This document shows, piece by piece, positions 50,007-59,640 of a DNA stretch of 64,000 bases (position 1 is the first letter of the stretch; every line of letters begins with the position of its first letter). Position numbers and translations under genes: made by a program. The stretch is from Actinoallomurus sp963736325 (GTDB lineage: Bacteria > Actinomycetota > Actinomycetes > Streptosporangiales > Streptosporangiaceae). The notes under the pieces are model-generated. The model saw only the letters and a list, made by a program, of their open reading frames with translations, had not been told where the DNA came from and made no database searches. The DNA lies in contig CAVTOG010000014.1 in assembly GCA_963736325.1 (NCBI GenBank), positions 434,001 through 498,000 of the forward strand, in the 5' to 3' direction.

Positions 50007-51569
50007 ATGCGGTCTCGCCTAGTTCTTTTGTTTATTGCGATGTCCCTTGTCATGGTCAGCTGCAGTGGTGGTACCAAGGACAGGTCCGCCACAGGTGGCA
50101 CACTTACGTGGGGAATTGAGGACCGCGGGGTTTTCGATCCGTACCATAACCAGAACGTTCTGATCTATAGCGCGCTGGCCTATGACAGCCTGATCAATCT
50201 CCGGCCGGATGGGACCTTCTCGTCTGGTATCGCAGAGAAGTGGAACGCCGACGCCGTTGATGCGAGGTTCACCCTCCGCCCCGACGTGACGTGCTCGGAC
50301 GGCAAGCGTTTGACCGCGAGCCAGGTCGCCGCTGATCTGACATATCTGGATGATCCAAAGCATGGGTCGTATCTTTACGGCACCTTCGTTCCTTCGGTGC
50401 ACTTCACGGCGACCGGAGATGACGCATCCGGAGTCGTGAAGATCAAAATGGACAAACCTTTCGCGTTTCTGCTCCAGACGATCGGACGCGTACCAATCGT
50501 TTGCGCCACGGGACTACACGACCCCAAAACGTTCAGCTCCGCTTCGGACGGCACCGGCCCGTACGTACTGACCCAGGCCGTCTCTGGTCAGAACTACACG
50601 TTCACCGTCCGCAAGGGCTACAAGTGGGGTCCTGGTGGCGCGAGCACCAGCGCACCAGGCACACCGGGCAAGCTTGTACTGCGGGTCATCGACAACGAGA
50701 CGACGAAGGCGAATCTGCTGCTTTCCGGTGAACTCAACATGGCCGTGATCAAAGGCGACGATCGGCGCCGGCTCCAGGCACGTGGCCTGGACAAGGTCGA
50801 GTCGCCGACAGCGGGGACCTGGTTGTGGTTCAACCAGCTCAGTGGCCGTCCGGGCGCGGACAAACGGGTTCGTCAGGCACTGGTCCACGCGTTGAATCTC
50901 GCGGAGATCGTCAAGGTCAACACCGGTGGGTACGGCAGCCCCGCGAACGGACTCGTCATCAGCGATCCCAAACCCTGCCCCGGCAACACGATTTCCGGGC
51001 TGCTCCCCAACTATGACGTCCGGGCCGCGGAAGCACTGCTGGACGAAGCGGGATGGGTGAAAGGCGCTGACGGGATCCGCAGAAAAGGCGGTGAGCCGCT
51101 TTCTATGAACCTGCACTATTGGTCAGACGGTGGCAGCTTCGAACGACCCACTGTCGAACTGATCGCACAGCGGTGGCAAACGGTGGGCGTCCGGGTGAAG
51201 ATTACCGGGGACCCCACTACCAAACTCTCCCAGGTCATGTACAAGACCAGCGACTATGACGTCTTCCAAATCGGCTTCGGTCTCGACCTGCCGAGCCAAA
51301 TGGTCAAGTACCTGTCCGGCCAGGTGCCGCCGAACGGCACCAACGTGGCCGGAATCGACAATCCCTCCTACAACAAGCTCGCCGCCAAGGCCGCCTCTAT
51401 GGCATATCCGGCGGCCTGCACGTTCTGGAACCAGGCCGAGCAGGCCCTCTATCGCGACGTCGATCCCGTGCCGATAGCAAGAGCATCGAGGCCGATTTTC
51501 CTGCGGAACGCCAAGGCGACCAGCATCGGCTTGGAGGTCATACCCACCAGCATACGACTGTTCAACTGA
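50007..51569 (+). CDS. ABC transporter family-5 solute-binding lipoprotein 4
   Basis: 520 residues from ATG 50007 with AAGGAGG upstream; the frame open from 49896 is rejected. The lipobox is MVSC (Cys about 19). Landmarks are LTWGIEDRGVFDPYHNQN, YDSLINLRPDGTFSSGIA, VTCSDGKRLTASQVAADL and the C-terminal EVIPTSIRLFN. It is followed by an amidohydrolase, a CocE hydrolase and the decayed S9 peptidase on the same strand, a layout recalling the 17-24 kb block. No permease or ATPase is near. Confidence 0.92.
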   Translation: MRSRLVLLFIAMSLVMVSCSGGTKDRSATGGTLTWGIEDRGVFDPYHNQNVLIYSALAYDSLINLRPDGTFSSGIAEKWNADAVDARFTLRPDVTCSDGKRLTASQVAADLTYLDDPKHGSYLYGTFVPSVHFTATGDDASGVVKIKMDKPFAFLLQTIGRVPIVCATGLHDPKTFSSASDGTGPYVLTQAVSGQNYTFTVRKGYKWGPGGASTSAPGTPGKLVLRVIDNETTKANLLLSGELNMAVIKGDDRRRLQARGLDKVESPTAGTWLWFNQLSGRPGADKRVRQALVHALNLAEIVKVNTGGYGSPANGLVISDPKPCPGNTISGLLPNYDVRAAEALLDEAGWVKGADGIRRKGGEPLSMNLHYWSDGGSFERPTVELIAQRWQTVGVRVKITGDPTTKLSQVMYKTSDYDVFQIGFGLDLPSQMVKYLSGQVPPNGTNVAGIDNPSYNKLAAKAASMAYPAACTFWNQAEQALYRDVDPVPIARASRPIFLRNAKATSIGLEVIPTSIRLFN

Positions 51570-51626
51570 CCTGGATCGAGTATCAGTCGGTCGAAAATCA
51601 GGAAACCTAACAGACAAAGGCTGGTT

Positions 51627-52988
51627 ATGAATCTCAGGGCGATTGTCGGTGCGACCGTGATCGACGGGACGGGTAACGCGCCGCTCAGCGATGCCGTCGT
51701 GCTGGTGGACGGTGGCCGCGTGTTGTCGGTGGCACCAATGGCCGAGGCGGCCGTTCCGGAGCAGGCAGAGGTGATCGACGCCGCAGGAAAATACATCATT
51801 CCCGGCCTGATGGACGCCAATGTCCATCTGTTCGCTGGAATTCCCGACTACATGTTGCAGTATGAGGGACGGTACACGGAACTTATCGAGGAGGCGGCCC
51901 AGATCACTCTGGCCGCCGGTGTGACGACGGTGTTCGACACATACGGGCCCCTCAAGCCGTTGACCGAGGTCCGAGATCGCATCAACAACGGCAGGCTCGT
52001 CGGCAGCCGGATTTTCCGTGCCGGGCACATCATCGGGTTCCAGGGGCCGCTGTCGAGAGAGCACGTCTCGCTCGGAAATCTCCTGGCGCCGGAAACGGTC
52101 GAGCGCATCAACGCCCACTGGGAGCATGGGGCCGGCCCCGAGCTGTGGTGGCTCACGCCGGAAGACGTCCGTGTGCGAGTGCGCGACTATATCGAGCGAT
52201 CCGGAGCCGACTTCATCAAGTACGCCGCCTGCATGCACGACGAGCCGCTGATCACCTTCTCCGAGCGGGCGCAGAGGGCCATCGTGGAGGAAGCCCACCA
52301 AGCCGGCCTGACCGTGCAGGCGCACACCATGTCGGTGGAGAGTCTCCGGATGGAAGTCGAAGCCGGCGCCGACCTGCTCACGCACCCCAACGTGACCGGC
52401 CGGGAGCTCATACCGGAGGCGACCCTCAAGACGATCGTGGAGAGACCCCTGCCTTCGTCGGCCCTGATCTGGACCCGGAAATACGCGGCCTTCACCCAGC
52501 GGACCTGGACCGAACGGTCGCGCAAGTTGTTCGGCGGGCACGTGTACGAGAACGGTCGAAGGATGATCGCGGCAGGTGCGCGCCTGTTGCTGACAACGGA
52601 CGGCTCCGTCTTCGGCACACGAATGCTGAATCACCCCATGATGGCGGGTGGCGCGGTCAAGGAAGCGGTCGATATGCCGTTTCAACTTGGCGAGTCGCAC
52701 TTTCTGTGGCTTGCGGCCGTCATCGAGCAGGGAATGGCGCCGATGGAGGCACTGCTGTCCGCCACCCGCTACGTCGCCGAGGCGTACGGACAGGACGCCG
52801 ACCTTGGCACATTGGAGCCTGGTAAACGCGCTGACCTGCTGATCCTGGAGGACGATCCGCTCGAAGACGTGCGCAACTACCGCCGCATCGTGGCGGTGAT
52901 GAAGGAAGGCATCGTAGTCAACCGCGACGTGCTGCCACTCCATCGAGTCGTGACGGAACCGGAGACGGCGGATGAGCGCCGTGACTGA
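51627..52988 (+). CDS. amidohydrolase family protein (imidazolonepropionase/prolidase-like)
   Basis: 453 residues. The beta-sandwich domain starts MNLRAIVGATVIDGTGNAPL, and the barrel starts IIPGLMDANVHLF. FIKYAACMHD carries the candidate carboxylated Lys. TVQAHTMS, LTHPNV and LLTTDGSVFG give His, His and Asp. The usual metal HxH reads NVH, so one ligand is changed. The C-terminus ends with the family's GTLEPGKRADLLIL. Members hydrolyse cyclic amides or X-Pro dipeptides. It lies 57 bp after binding protein 4 and overlaps the CocE gene by 17 nt. Confidence 0.85.
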   Translation: MNLRAIVGATVIDGTGNAPLSDAVVLVDGGRVLSVAPMAEAAVPEQAEVIDAAGKYIIPGLMDANVHLFAGIPDYMLQYEGRYTELIEEAAQITLAAGVTTVFDTYGPLKPLTEVRDRINNGRLVGSRIFRAGHIIGFQGPLSREHVSLGNLLAPETVERINAHWEHGAGPELWWLTPEDVRVRVRDYIERSGADFIKYAACMHDEPLITFSERAQRAIVEEAHQAGLTVQAHTMSVESLRMEVEAGADLLTHPNVTGRELIPEATLKTIVERPLPSSALIWTRKYAAFTQRTWTERSRKLFGGHVYENGRRMIAAGARLLLTTDGSVFGTRMLNHPMMAGGAVKEAVDMPFQLGESHFLWLAAVIEQGMAPMEALLSATRYVAEAYGQDADLGTLEPGKRADLLILEDDPLEDVRNYRRIVAVMKEGIVVNRDVLPLHRVVTEPETADERRD

Positions 52989-54705
52989 CCAGCGCGCCGC
53001 CGAGCAGCCGCAGTATGGAGAGCCGCCTCGGGGTGAGATATCGCCACGACTAACCAGCAGCACGCGTGTCGTCCACAACCTGCGGGTGCCGATGCGCGAT
53101 GGTGTGGAACTCGCGCTCGACCTGCTCCGACCCGACCTGCCTGGGCCGTTGCCGGTCGTGCTTTACCGCACTCCCTATGACAAGGTGAGGAGCCGCACAG
53201 GCCGTTCGAAGCTGCCTGGGCTGCTCGCGGAGCACGGCTACATCGTCGCTTTCAACGATTGTCGAGGGCGGTTCAATTCAGCCGGCGTCTTCCGCCCGTA
53301 CTTCGACGAGGCCGACGACGGCTACGACACGGTGGAATGGATCGCTTCGCAAGAGTGGTGTGACGGCAATGTCGGCATGGCCGGCGGCTCGTACATCGGC
53401 GAGACGCAATGGTATGCCGCCTCGCGGCGGCCACCACACCTCAAGGCGGTCGTGCCACTGTGCGCAGGCCCTGGTTCCTTGTGGCAGAACGAGCCCATCT
53501 TCGGTGGCTGTTTTCAGCTGCCCATGGCCGAGTGGATGCTGGGAATGGGTCTTCGGTCGTGGCAGGTGCGCGACATGTCCAGCCTGTGGACCCGACAGCA
53601 GGACTACTACGAGGCGCTGCCACTCGCAACGCTGCCGGCGTGGGCCGGAACCACTTCGGCATGGTGGGACGAGTGGATGGAGCATCCAGTGCTCGACGCA
53701 TTCTGGCAGCAGGGCTCGTACGAGAACTTCTCAGAGATGGATGTCGCCGCCCTGAACATCACGGGGTGGTGGGACTCCAACTCGCCAGGCGCACCGTCGA
53801 ACTTCACGGAGATGCGAGCCGGCGCGGCATCTTCCCGGCAGAAGCTGATCATCGGGCCGTGGCCACACTGGGTGAACTACGAACGGCAGCTGAACGGTCT
53901 CGACTTCGGCGATAACGCGATCATCGAACTCGACAACTATGTTGTCCGCTTCTTCGACCGCTGGCTCAAGGGCATCCGCAACGGCATCGAGGACGAAAAG
54001 CCGGTGTACGTCTTCGTGGTCGGAGCCAACGAATGGTGGGCGGCGGACGACTGGCCCTTGCCCGGCACGGAAGCGGTTCCGTTCTATTTTCACTCACACG
54101 GCAACGGGAACAGCCTCAAGGGCGACGGCGGCCTCTCAGCCGAACCACCGGAGTCCGAGCCGCCGGACGCCTATCGTTACGACCCGGCAGACCCGACCAG
54201 GATCCTGTGGAACATGCAGGAAGGTCCGGTCGACGACCGGCTGGCCACCATACGGGACAACTGCCTGTGCTACACCAGCGAACCGTTGACCGAGCCGCTG
54301 GACGTGGTCGGCAGCGTCACCTGCCGGCTCTACGCGTCCTCCTCCGCACTCGACACCGACTGGCATGTCCGGCTTGTCGACGTCCAGCCAGATGGGACGG
54401 CACGGTTCCTCTGCAAGGGCGCACTGCGTGCACGATTCCATAATTCGTTCGATCAACCCACGCTGCTAGAGCCGGGCGAACCAACGCTGTTCGAATTCAC
54501 CATGACCCCATGCGGAGTACGGTTTCTCCCCGGACACATGATCCGCGTCGAAGTGACAAGTTCCTGGTTTACCCAATACGACAGAAACACGAACTCCGGC
54601 GCAGAGAACTTCTTCACCGACAGCGATCTTATCGTCGCCGACCAGCAGGTTTATCACCAGCGAGACCTTGCATCTCACGTAATCCTACCGGTTATTCGAC
54701 GATGA
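52972..54705 (+). CDS. CocE/NonD family (S15-type) hydrolase, copy 2
   Basis: 577 residues. RTPYDKVRSRTG, DCRGRFNSAG and the nucleophile GGSYIGETQW define the alpha/beta domain. The Asp lies in ITGWWDSNSPG and the His in GPWPHWVNY. The C-terminal jelly-roll starts near residue 330 (VYVFVVGANEW). It is similar in design to copy 1 at 17190 but shorter, and the sequences are not close. The ATG lies inside the amidohydrolase gene. It is cytoplasmic and probably acts on substrates captured by binding protein 4. Confidence 0.88.
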   Translation: MSAVTDQRAAEQPQYGEPPRGEISPRLTSSTRVVHNLRVPMRDGVELALDLLRPDLPGPLPVVLYRTPYDKVRSRTGRSKLPGLLAEHGYIVAFNDCRGRFNSAGVFRPYFDEADDGYDTVEWIASQEWCDGNVGMAGGSYIGETQWYAASRRPPHLKAVVPLCAGPGSLWQNEPIFGGCFQLPMAEWMLGMGLRSWQVRDMSSLWTRQQDYYEALPLATLPAWAGTTSAWWDEWMEHPVLDAFWQQGSYENFSEMDVAALNITGWWDSNSPGAPSNFTEMRAGAASSRQKLIIGPWPHWVNYERQLNGLDFGDNAIIELDNYVVRFFDRWLKGIRNGIEDEKPVYVFVVGANEWWAADDWPLPGTEAVPFYFHSHGNGNSLKGDGGLSAEPPESEPPDAYRYDPADPTRILWNMQEGPVDDRLATIRDNCLCYTSEPLTEPLDVVGSVTCRLYASSSALDTDWHVRLVDVQPDGTARFLCKGALRARFHNSFDQPTLLEPGEPTLFEFTMTPCGVRFLPGHMIRVEVTSSWFTQYDRNTNSGAENFFTDSDLIVADQQVYHQRDLASHVILPVIRR

Positions 54706-54744
54706 GATCCCACTCGCCCTGATCACAGATGTACGGAGGAATGA

Positions 54745-56509
54745 ATGGATCGGGATATTCGTGAGGGTGCGGCGTTCCGCCGGACGGAGGAGTTCTTTCG
54801 GCGGTGGATGGAGCCGGGGTTCGGGCGGGTGACGGTGGCGGTGGAGCCTTCGGTTCGGCCTGACGGTGGTGCGGTGGCGGTGACGGGCACTGTGTTCGAG
54901 AAGCTGGAAGGGCCGGGCCGTACGCGGATCGCGGTCGCCGACGACCACGGAATATCGATCGTCACCAGTGGCGACGGCGATGATCGGTGCCCGCGGTGGT
55001 CTCCGGACGGCCGTGTGCTCGCGTTTTTGTCCGATCGGCGCCACGGGGGTGTCTTCGCCCTTCATCTCCTGCGGGCGGGGATCGAGGAGGCCGCCGTCAC
55101 TGCACCGGTCGAGGGAACGGTGGAGTACTGCTCGTGGTCTCCCGACGGCCGTCGCGTGCTGCTCGGTGTGGCGGGTCTCGGTGCGGATGTGGCCGGTGGT
55201 CAGGGTTCGGGCACCATCACCGTGACCACGTCCGGGGATGGTGCGGCGTGGATGCCCGATGTCGGCGGCGGACTCGCCGTGGATGGCCGGCGCAGTGTCT
55301 GGGTCTATGACGTCGAGGAGGACGCCGCTCGCCGGGTTTCACCGGAGCGGTTGAACGTGTGGGAGGCCGCCTGGCTGGGGCCGGACCGGATCGCCGCTGT
55401 CGCCTCCCGCGACCCGGGGGAGGGCGCCTGGTACACGGCCGAGCTCACGGTCATCGACATCGCCGACGGTAGCCGCCAGGTCGTGTTCAAGCCACGCGAC
55501 CAGATCGGATGGCCGGCCGGATCTCCGGCCGGGCACCTGCTGGCCGTGGTCGAGGCGGTCTGCAGCGATCGCTGGATCGTGGCCGGTGACCTGCGGCTCG
55601 TCCACCCGGTCTCCGGCACGATCCGCACTGTCGATACGGCCGGGGTGGATGTCACCGGGTCGGCCTGGATCGACGAACGACGGCTCGGCTATGCCGGCAT
55701 TCGTGGTCTGCACACCGTCGCCGGCCACTGTGACACCCGGACCGGCACCTGTACCGAGCTCATCCTGGAGAGCTACGATCAGCCGCCTGCCATCACGCTC
55801 GTCACCAGGGACGGGACGAAAGAGCTGGCGTCGCTGTCCCATCCGGGCACCGAACGGCTGCGGTCGAGCGCCGGCGCCGCACGGTCGCTCAGCTGGTCGG
55901 CACCGGACGGCACGGAGATCCAGGGAATCCTGTGCCGGCCTCCGGGCGAGGGCCCGTTTCCGCTGATCGTTCTGGTCCACGGCGGGCCGGTGTGGGCGTT
56001 CGGCGACCGGTGGCTGATGCGTTACGGCTACACCCCGCTGCTGGTCGAGGAGGGGGACGCGGTGCTCCATCCGAATCCGCGCGGCTCTGCCGGCCGCGGA
56101 CAGCGCTTCGCCCGCGCCGTCGTGGGCGACATGGGCGGCGCCGACACCTACGACATCCTCGCCGGCATCGACGCACCACACCTCGAACATCGGCCACTTC
56201 GACGACCTCTTCCTCGCCGATGACCTGCAGACACCCGGCGGGAAGCACCACCTCCGCAGCCCGGTCACACACGCCGGCCGCGTACGCACCCCGACCCTGC
56301 TCATCGCCGGAGCCCGCGACCGCTGCACACCCCCCGGCCAGGCCGCCGAATTCCACAACGCCCTCCGCGAACACGGCGTCGAAACCGCGCTCGCCATCTA
56401 CCCGGAGGAAGGACACGGCATCAAAGCCTTCCCCGCCCGCATCGATGCCACCGCCCGCATCCTCACCTGGTTCCAACAACACATGCAAACACACCCAGCA
56501 CCCGGCTGA
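54745..56509 (+). pseudogene. S9 family peptidase, inactivated by internal frameshifting deletion
   Basis: The N-terminal beta-propeller and first catalytic-domain blocks are intact (VHGGPVWAFGDRWLM, NPRGSAGRGQRF, GDMGGADTYDILAGIDA). At about 56174 the sequence jumps to HTSNIGHFDDLFLADD in another reading frame and continues to GARDRCTPPGQAAEF, YPEEGHGI and a stop at 56507. Compared with the intact copy at 22380, roughly 45-50 residues are missing, including the GxSYGG nucleophile segment. In-frame translation ends at 56221 with unrelated residues (LRRPLPRR). Loss of the serine makes it non-functional. A sequencing error alone would not remove this block. Confidence 0.85.
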
Positions 56510-56646
56510 ACGGCCACAACGGCAGATCGATCAGCGAACACCCAGGTGCGGTGGGGAGCCGACCCATCGGACGCCGTGGGTGGTGTTCGTTCACGATGAG
56601 GCGTGCGATCACCTCGAGATCAGGGTGTACCTCCAAAGATGACTTA

Positions 56647-56663
56647 GGTATGATTTTCAGACC
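56647..56663. promoter_or_regulatory. GntR-type operator-like site abutting the amidotransferase start
   Basis: GGTATGATTTTCAGACC matches the palindrome at 61881 in 15 of 17 positions, and the shared identity extends left through TTA. The site ends directly before the ATG at 56664. The GntR protein at 61112 is the inferred binder. Confidence 0.6.
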
Positions 56664-57482
56664 ATGAGGCTATTTGGTGTACCTGAGCCCGAATCCGAGC
56701 GTCCCCCACCGTTGATCGGCGTGACCGGTCGGCGCTTTCCCGCTGTCGCGAATCGCCCGGCGGAGCCGACGGTGTTGACCGGGATCGAGGTCGACGTGTT
56801 CTTTGAGCCGTACGCCCGCCGTCTCGTCGACGCCGGAGCGGCCGTCGTCTTCCTCCCGCGTGAGTCGGCGCCGGATGTTCTCCTGCGGATCCTGGACGGC
56901 ATCCTGCTCTCCGGTGGTCAGGACGTTCACCCCGCCCGGTACGGCGGTGTGGTCTCCGCGGAGACCACGGAGCTCGATCCGGCGCAGGACGAGTTCGATC
57001 TCGCCCTGGCTCGCGCGGCCGTCGAGATGGGTGTTCCGCTGCTTGGCACGTGCCGCGGCCATGAGGTACTCAACGTCGCTCTCGGAGGCACTCTGTGCGA
57101 TCACGGATTGCCTCGTCACAACGTGCGCTCCCGCCCGGCGTCGCACCGTGCCCATCCGGTGAGTTTCGCGGACGGCAGTCTGACGCACCGGCTCTACGGT
57201 TCCACGGCGGACGTGAACAGCCTGCATCACCAGGCGATCGACCGCCTGGCTCCGGCCGTACGTGCGACGGGATGGGCGGACGACGGTGTCGTTGAGGCGA
57301 TCGAGGTGCCCGACCGTCCCGTGGTCGGTGTGCAGTGGCATCCGGAGTTCCACTCGGGTGGAGATCCGATCTTGACCTGGCTCGTCGAAGCGGCGCAGGG
57401 CCGGAGGCTCACGCGACATGGGCTTCGCGAGGTCGGCACGGACGGCGGACGTCGCGACGCCGAGAGCAAGGAGATCAGATGA
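56664..57482 (+). CDS. class I glutamine amidotransferase (gamma-glutamyl-GABA hydrolase PuuD-like)
   Basis: 272 residues. GILLSGGQDVHPARYG precedes the nucleophile LLGTCRGHEVLNVALGG (Cys about residue 126). VVGVQWHPEFHSG gives the His-Glu of the triad. C26-peptidase members release glutamate from gamma-glutamylated amines. The ATG at 56664 has no ribosome site and is preceded directly by an operator-like palindrome, so the mRNA may be leaderless; a later start would cut into conserved sequence. The stop overlaps the glutamine-synthetase-like ligase gene by 4 nt. Confidence 0.85.
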   Translation: MRLFGVPEPESERPPPLIGVTGRRFPAVANRPAEPTVLTGIEVDVFFEPYARRLVDAGAAVVFLPRESAPDVLLRILDGILLSGGQDVHPARYGGVVSAETTELDPAQDEFDLALARAAVEMGVPLLGTCRGHEVLNVALGGTLCDHGLPRHNVRSRPASHRAHPVSFADGSLTHRLYGSTADVNSLHHQAIDRLAPAVRATGWADDGVVEAIEVPDRPVVGVQWHPEFHSGGDPILTWLVEAAQGRRLTRHGLREVGTDGGRRDAESKEIR

Positions 57483-58858
57483 GTATCGACCCCTCTTCAC
57501 CGTCGAGTCCGCCACCCGGCCCCGGTGACGGTCCGGCCGCGCTTCTCGATGGTGACGTCACGCGGGTTCGGGTGGAGACGCCGGACCTCAACGGACTCCT
57601 CCGCGGGAAGTACGTGGCGAAGGAGAAGGTGGCGACGGGCAAGCCCATCGCGTTCCCCGAGGTGTACCTCGCGCTGTCGGTGGCCGACGAGGTGATCGAC
57701 GTGCCGATGGCCGAGGAGAGCACCGGCTATCGGGACATGCTGATCGCGCCGGACTGGAGCACTCTTCGCATCGATCCGGATGACCCCGGTGTGGCCGCGG
57801 TCATCGGTGACGGGGTCAGGGGCGACGGCGACTGGCATCCGCTGCACCCGCGGAGTGTCCTTCGGCGCGTGGTCGACCGCGCGGGCACGTACGGCTACGA
57901 AGGAGTGTTCGGGGTGGAGTATGAGTTCTGGGTGTTCCGGGCGACTACGGAGAGCGAGCGTGCCCGGCGTGTGGGCGACGTCGCCGGCCTGGCCCCGCTC
58001 TCCTATACCGCTCAGGGTTACAGCCTGCTGCGGTGGGCCGATCACGCGGAGTTCGCGGCAGACCTGGAACAGGCCACGCGCGCCATGGGCCTGCCGATCG
58101 AGACGCTGATGACCGAGATCGGCAACGGGATGCTGGAGGCGGCGCTGGCGCCCGCGCCGGCGTTGGAAGCCGCGGATCGCGCGGCCCGGTTCAAGGTGCT
58201 CGTACGCAATGTGGCGCGTCGGCACGGTCTGTTCGTCACGTTCATGGCGAAGCTGATCACCGGCGAGCAGGGATCATCCGGCCACATCCACCAGAGCCTG
58301 CTCCGTGGCGGGCGCAACGTGTTGTGGGGCGGGGCCGAGGGCACGCTCAGCGACACGGGCCGCCAGTACGTGGCCGGCCTGATGCGGGCCTCACGCGAAT
58401 GCGCGTGTTTCTTCGCGCCGTTCCCGAACTCCTACCGTCGCTATGCCCCCGGCATGTGGGTGCCGCTTCACCTGGCCTGGGGCTTCGACGACCGCAACAG
58501 CACGGTCCGCGCGATAACGCTCGCGGAGGCTTCGACGCGCTTCGAGCACCGGCGCTCGGGCGCCGACCTGCAGCCGTACCTGGCGATCGCCGCCTGCCTC
58601 GCGGGCGGGATGGAGGGAATCCTCCGCGGCGAAGACCCCGGCCCGGCAGGGACCGCCCGCCGCGACACGCCGCTTCCCGGAGATCTCGCCACCGCGGGCG
58701 CGCTGCTGAAGGACTCGGAGTTCGCCAGGGACTGGCTCGGCGACGAACTGGTCGAGCTGTACGCGGCGTCGCGTCTCGCCGAAGACCGGACGTGGCGGGA
58801 GCGGCTGAACGCCAACATCCCGCCGTGGGAAGTACGCCGCTACTTCGAGGTGGTCTGA
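57479..58858 (+). CDS. glutamine synthetase family protein (gamma-glutamylpolyamine/amine ligase type)
   Basis: 459 residues from ATG 57479. Catalytic-domain blocks are GVEYEFWVF (metal Glu), TEIGNGMLEAALAP (metal Glu), GEQGSSGHIHQSLLRGG (ATP/metal His) and FPNSYRRYAPGMWVPLHLAWG. The GNGMLE segment differs from GPGQxE of true glutamine synthetases, as is usual for PuuA- and GlnA3/4-like ligases. It joins glutamate to an amine using ATP. The PuuD-like hydrolase and aldehyde dehydrogenase in the same operon complete the gamma-glutamylation logic known from putrescine catabolism. Confidence 0.87.
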   Translation: MSIDPSSPSSPPPGPGDGPAALLDGDVTRVRVETPDLNGLLRGKYVAKEKVATGKPIAFPEVYLALSVADEVIDVPMAEESTGYRDMLIAPDWSTLRIDPDDPGVAAVIGDGVRGDGDWHPLHPRSVLRRVVDRAGTYGYEGVFGVEYEFWVFRATTESERARRVGDVAGLAPLSYTAQGYSLLRWADHAEFAADLEQATRAMGLPIETLMTEIGNGMLEAALAPAPALEAADRAARFKVLVRNVARRHGLFVTFMAKLITGEQGSSGHIHQSLLRGGRNVLWGGAEGTLSDTGRQYVAGLMRASRECACFFAPFPNSYRRYAPGMWVPLHLAWGFDDRNSTVRAITLAEASTRFEHRRSGADLQPYLAIAACLAGGMEGILRGEDPGPAGTARRDTPLPGDLATAGALLKDSEFARDWLGDELVELYAASRLAEDRTWRERLNANIPPWEVRRYFEVV

Positions 58859-58860
58859 CG

Positions 58861-59640
58861 ATGCGACTCAACGGCAAGGTCGCGCTCATCACCGGATCGG
58901 GTTCCGGCATGGGACGTGCCGCGGCGCTGCGGTTCGCCGAAGAGGGCGCCACCGTCGTCGTCGTCGACGTGGACGCCGACACCGCCCGTACCGTCGCCGG
59001 CGAAGTGACCGCCGCGGGGGGTGCGGCCGTACCGGTCACCGCCGACGTGTCGGTCGCCACGGACGTGGAGCGGGCGGTCGCCGCGGCGGAAGATTCGTTC
59101 GGGGGCCTCGACATCCTCTACAGCAACGCCGGCTACTGGCGCTACGCGGTCGACGGTTACGAGTTCGGCAAGACCGACGCGCCGTCCCCTCTGCTGGCGG
59201 AGGAGATCTGGCACACGACGGTCGACGTCTCGCTGAAGGGCACCTACCTCGGTGCCAGGTTCGCCATCCCGGCCATGCGCCGGCGCGGTGGCGGGTCGAT
59301 CATCAACTGTTCTTCGGTCGCGGCGTTCCGTGTCGGACACGGCGCGTCGGACGCCTACACGGCCGCCAAAGGCGGAGTGGTCTCGCTGACCCGCAGTCTC
59401 GCGGTGGAGCACGGACCGGACGGCATCCGCGTGAACTGCGTCGTGCCCGGTCCCATCGAGACGCCGTTGGTGCACCGGCTCCCGGCGGAGGCCCGAACCG
59501 CCTTCGCGGAGCTGGTGCCGCTCGGGCGCTGGGGCCGGGCCGAAGATGTGGCCAACATGGCGCTGTTCCTCGCGTCGGAGGAGTCCGCCTACTGCACCGG
59601 ACAGACGTTCGTGGTCGACGGAGGTTATCTTGCCCAGTGA
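58861..59640 (+). CDS. short-chain dehydrogenase/reductase
   Basis: 259 residues. The motifs are LITGSGSGMGRAAALRF, SNAGYWR, the Ser in IINCSSVAAFR, YTAAKGG and CVVPGPIETPL. A 20-residue insert after the NAG block (YAVDGYEFGKTDAPSPLL) is longer than usual. It begins 2 bp after the ligase stop and overlaps the aldehyde dehydrogenase by 11 nt, so it is firmly within the operon. It is not part of the classical Puu pathway, suggesting the amine substrate carries a hydroxyl to be oxidised. Confidence 0.87.
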   Translation: MRLNGKVALITGSGSGMGRAAALRFAEEGATVVVVDVDADTARTVAGEVTAAGGAAVPVTADVSVATDVERAVAAAEDSFGGLDILYSNAGYWRYAVDGYEFGKTDAPSPLLAEEIWHTTVDVSLKGTYLGARFAIPAMRRRGGGSIINCSSVAAFRVGHGASDAYTAAKGGVVSLTRSLAVEHGPDGIRVNCVVPGPIETPLVHRLPAEARTAFAELVPLGRWGRAEDVANMALFLASEESAYCTGQTFVVDGGYLAQ

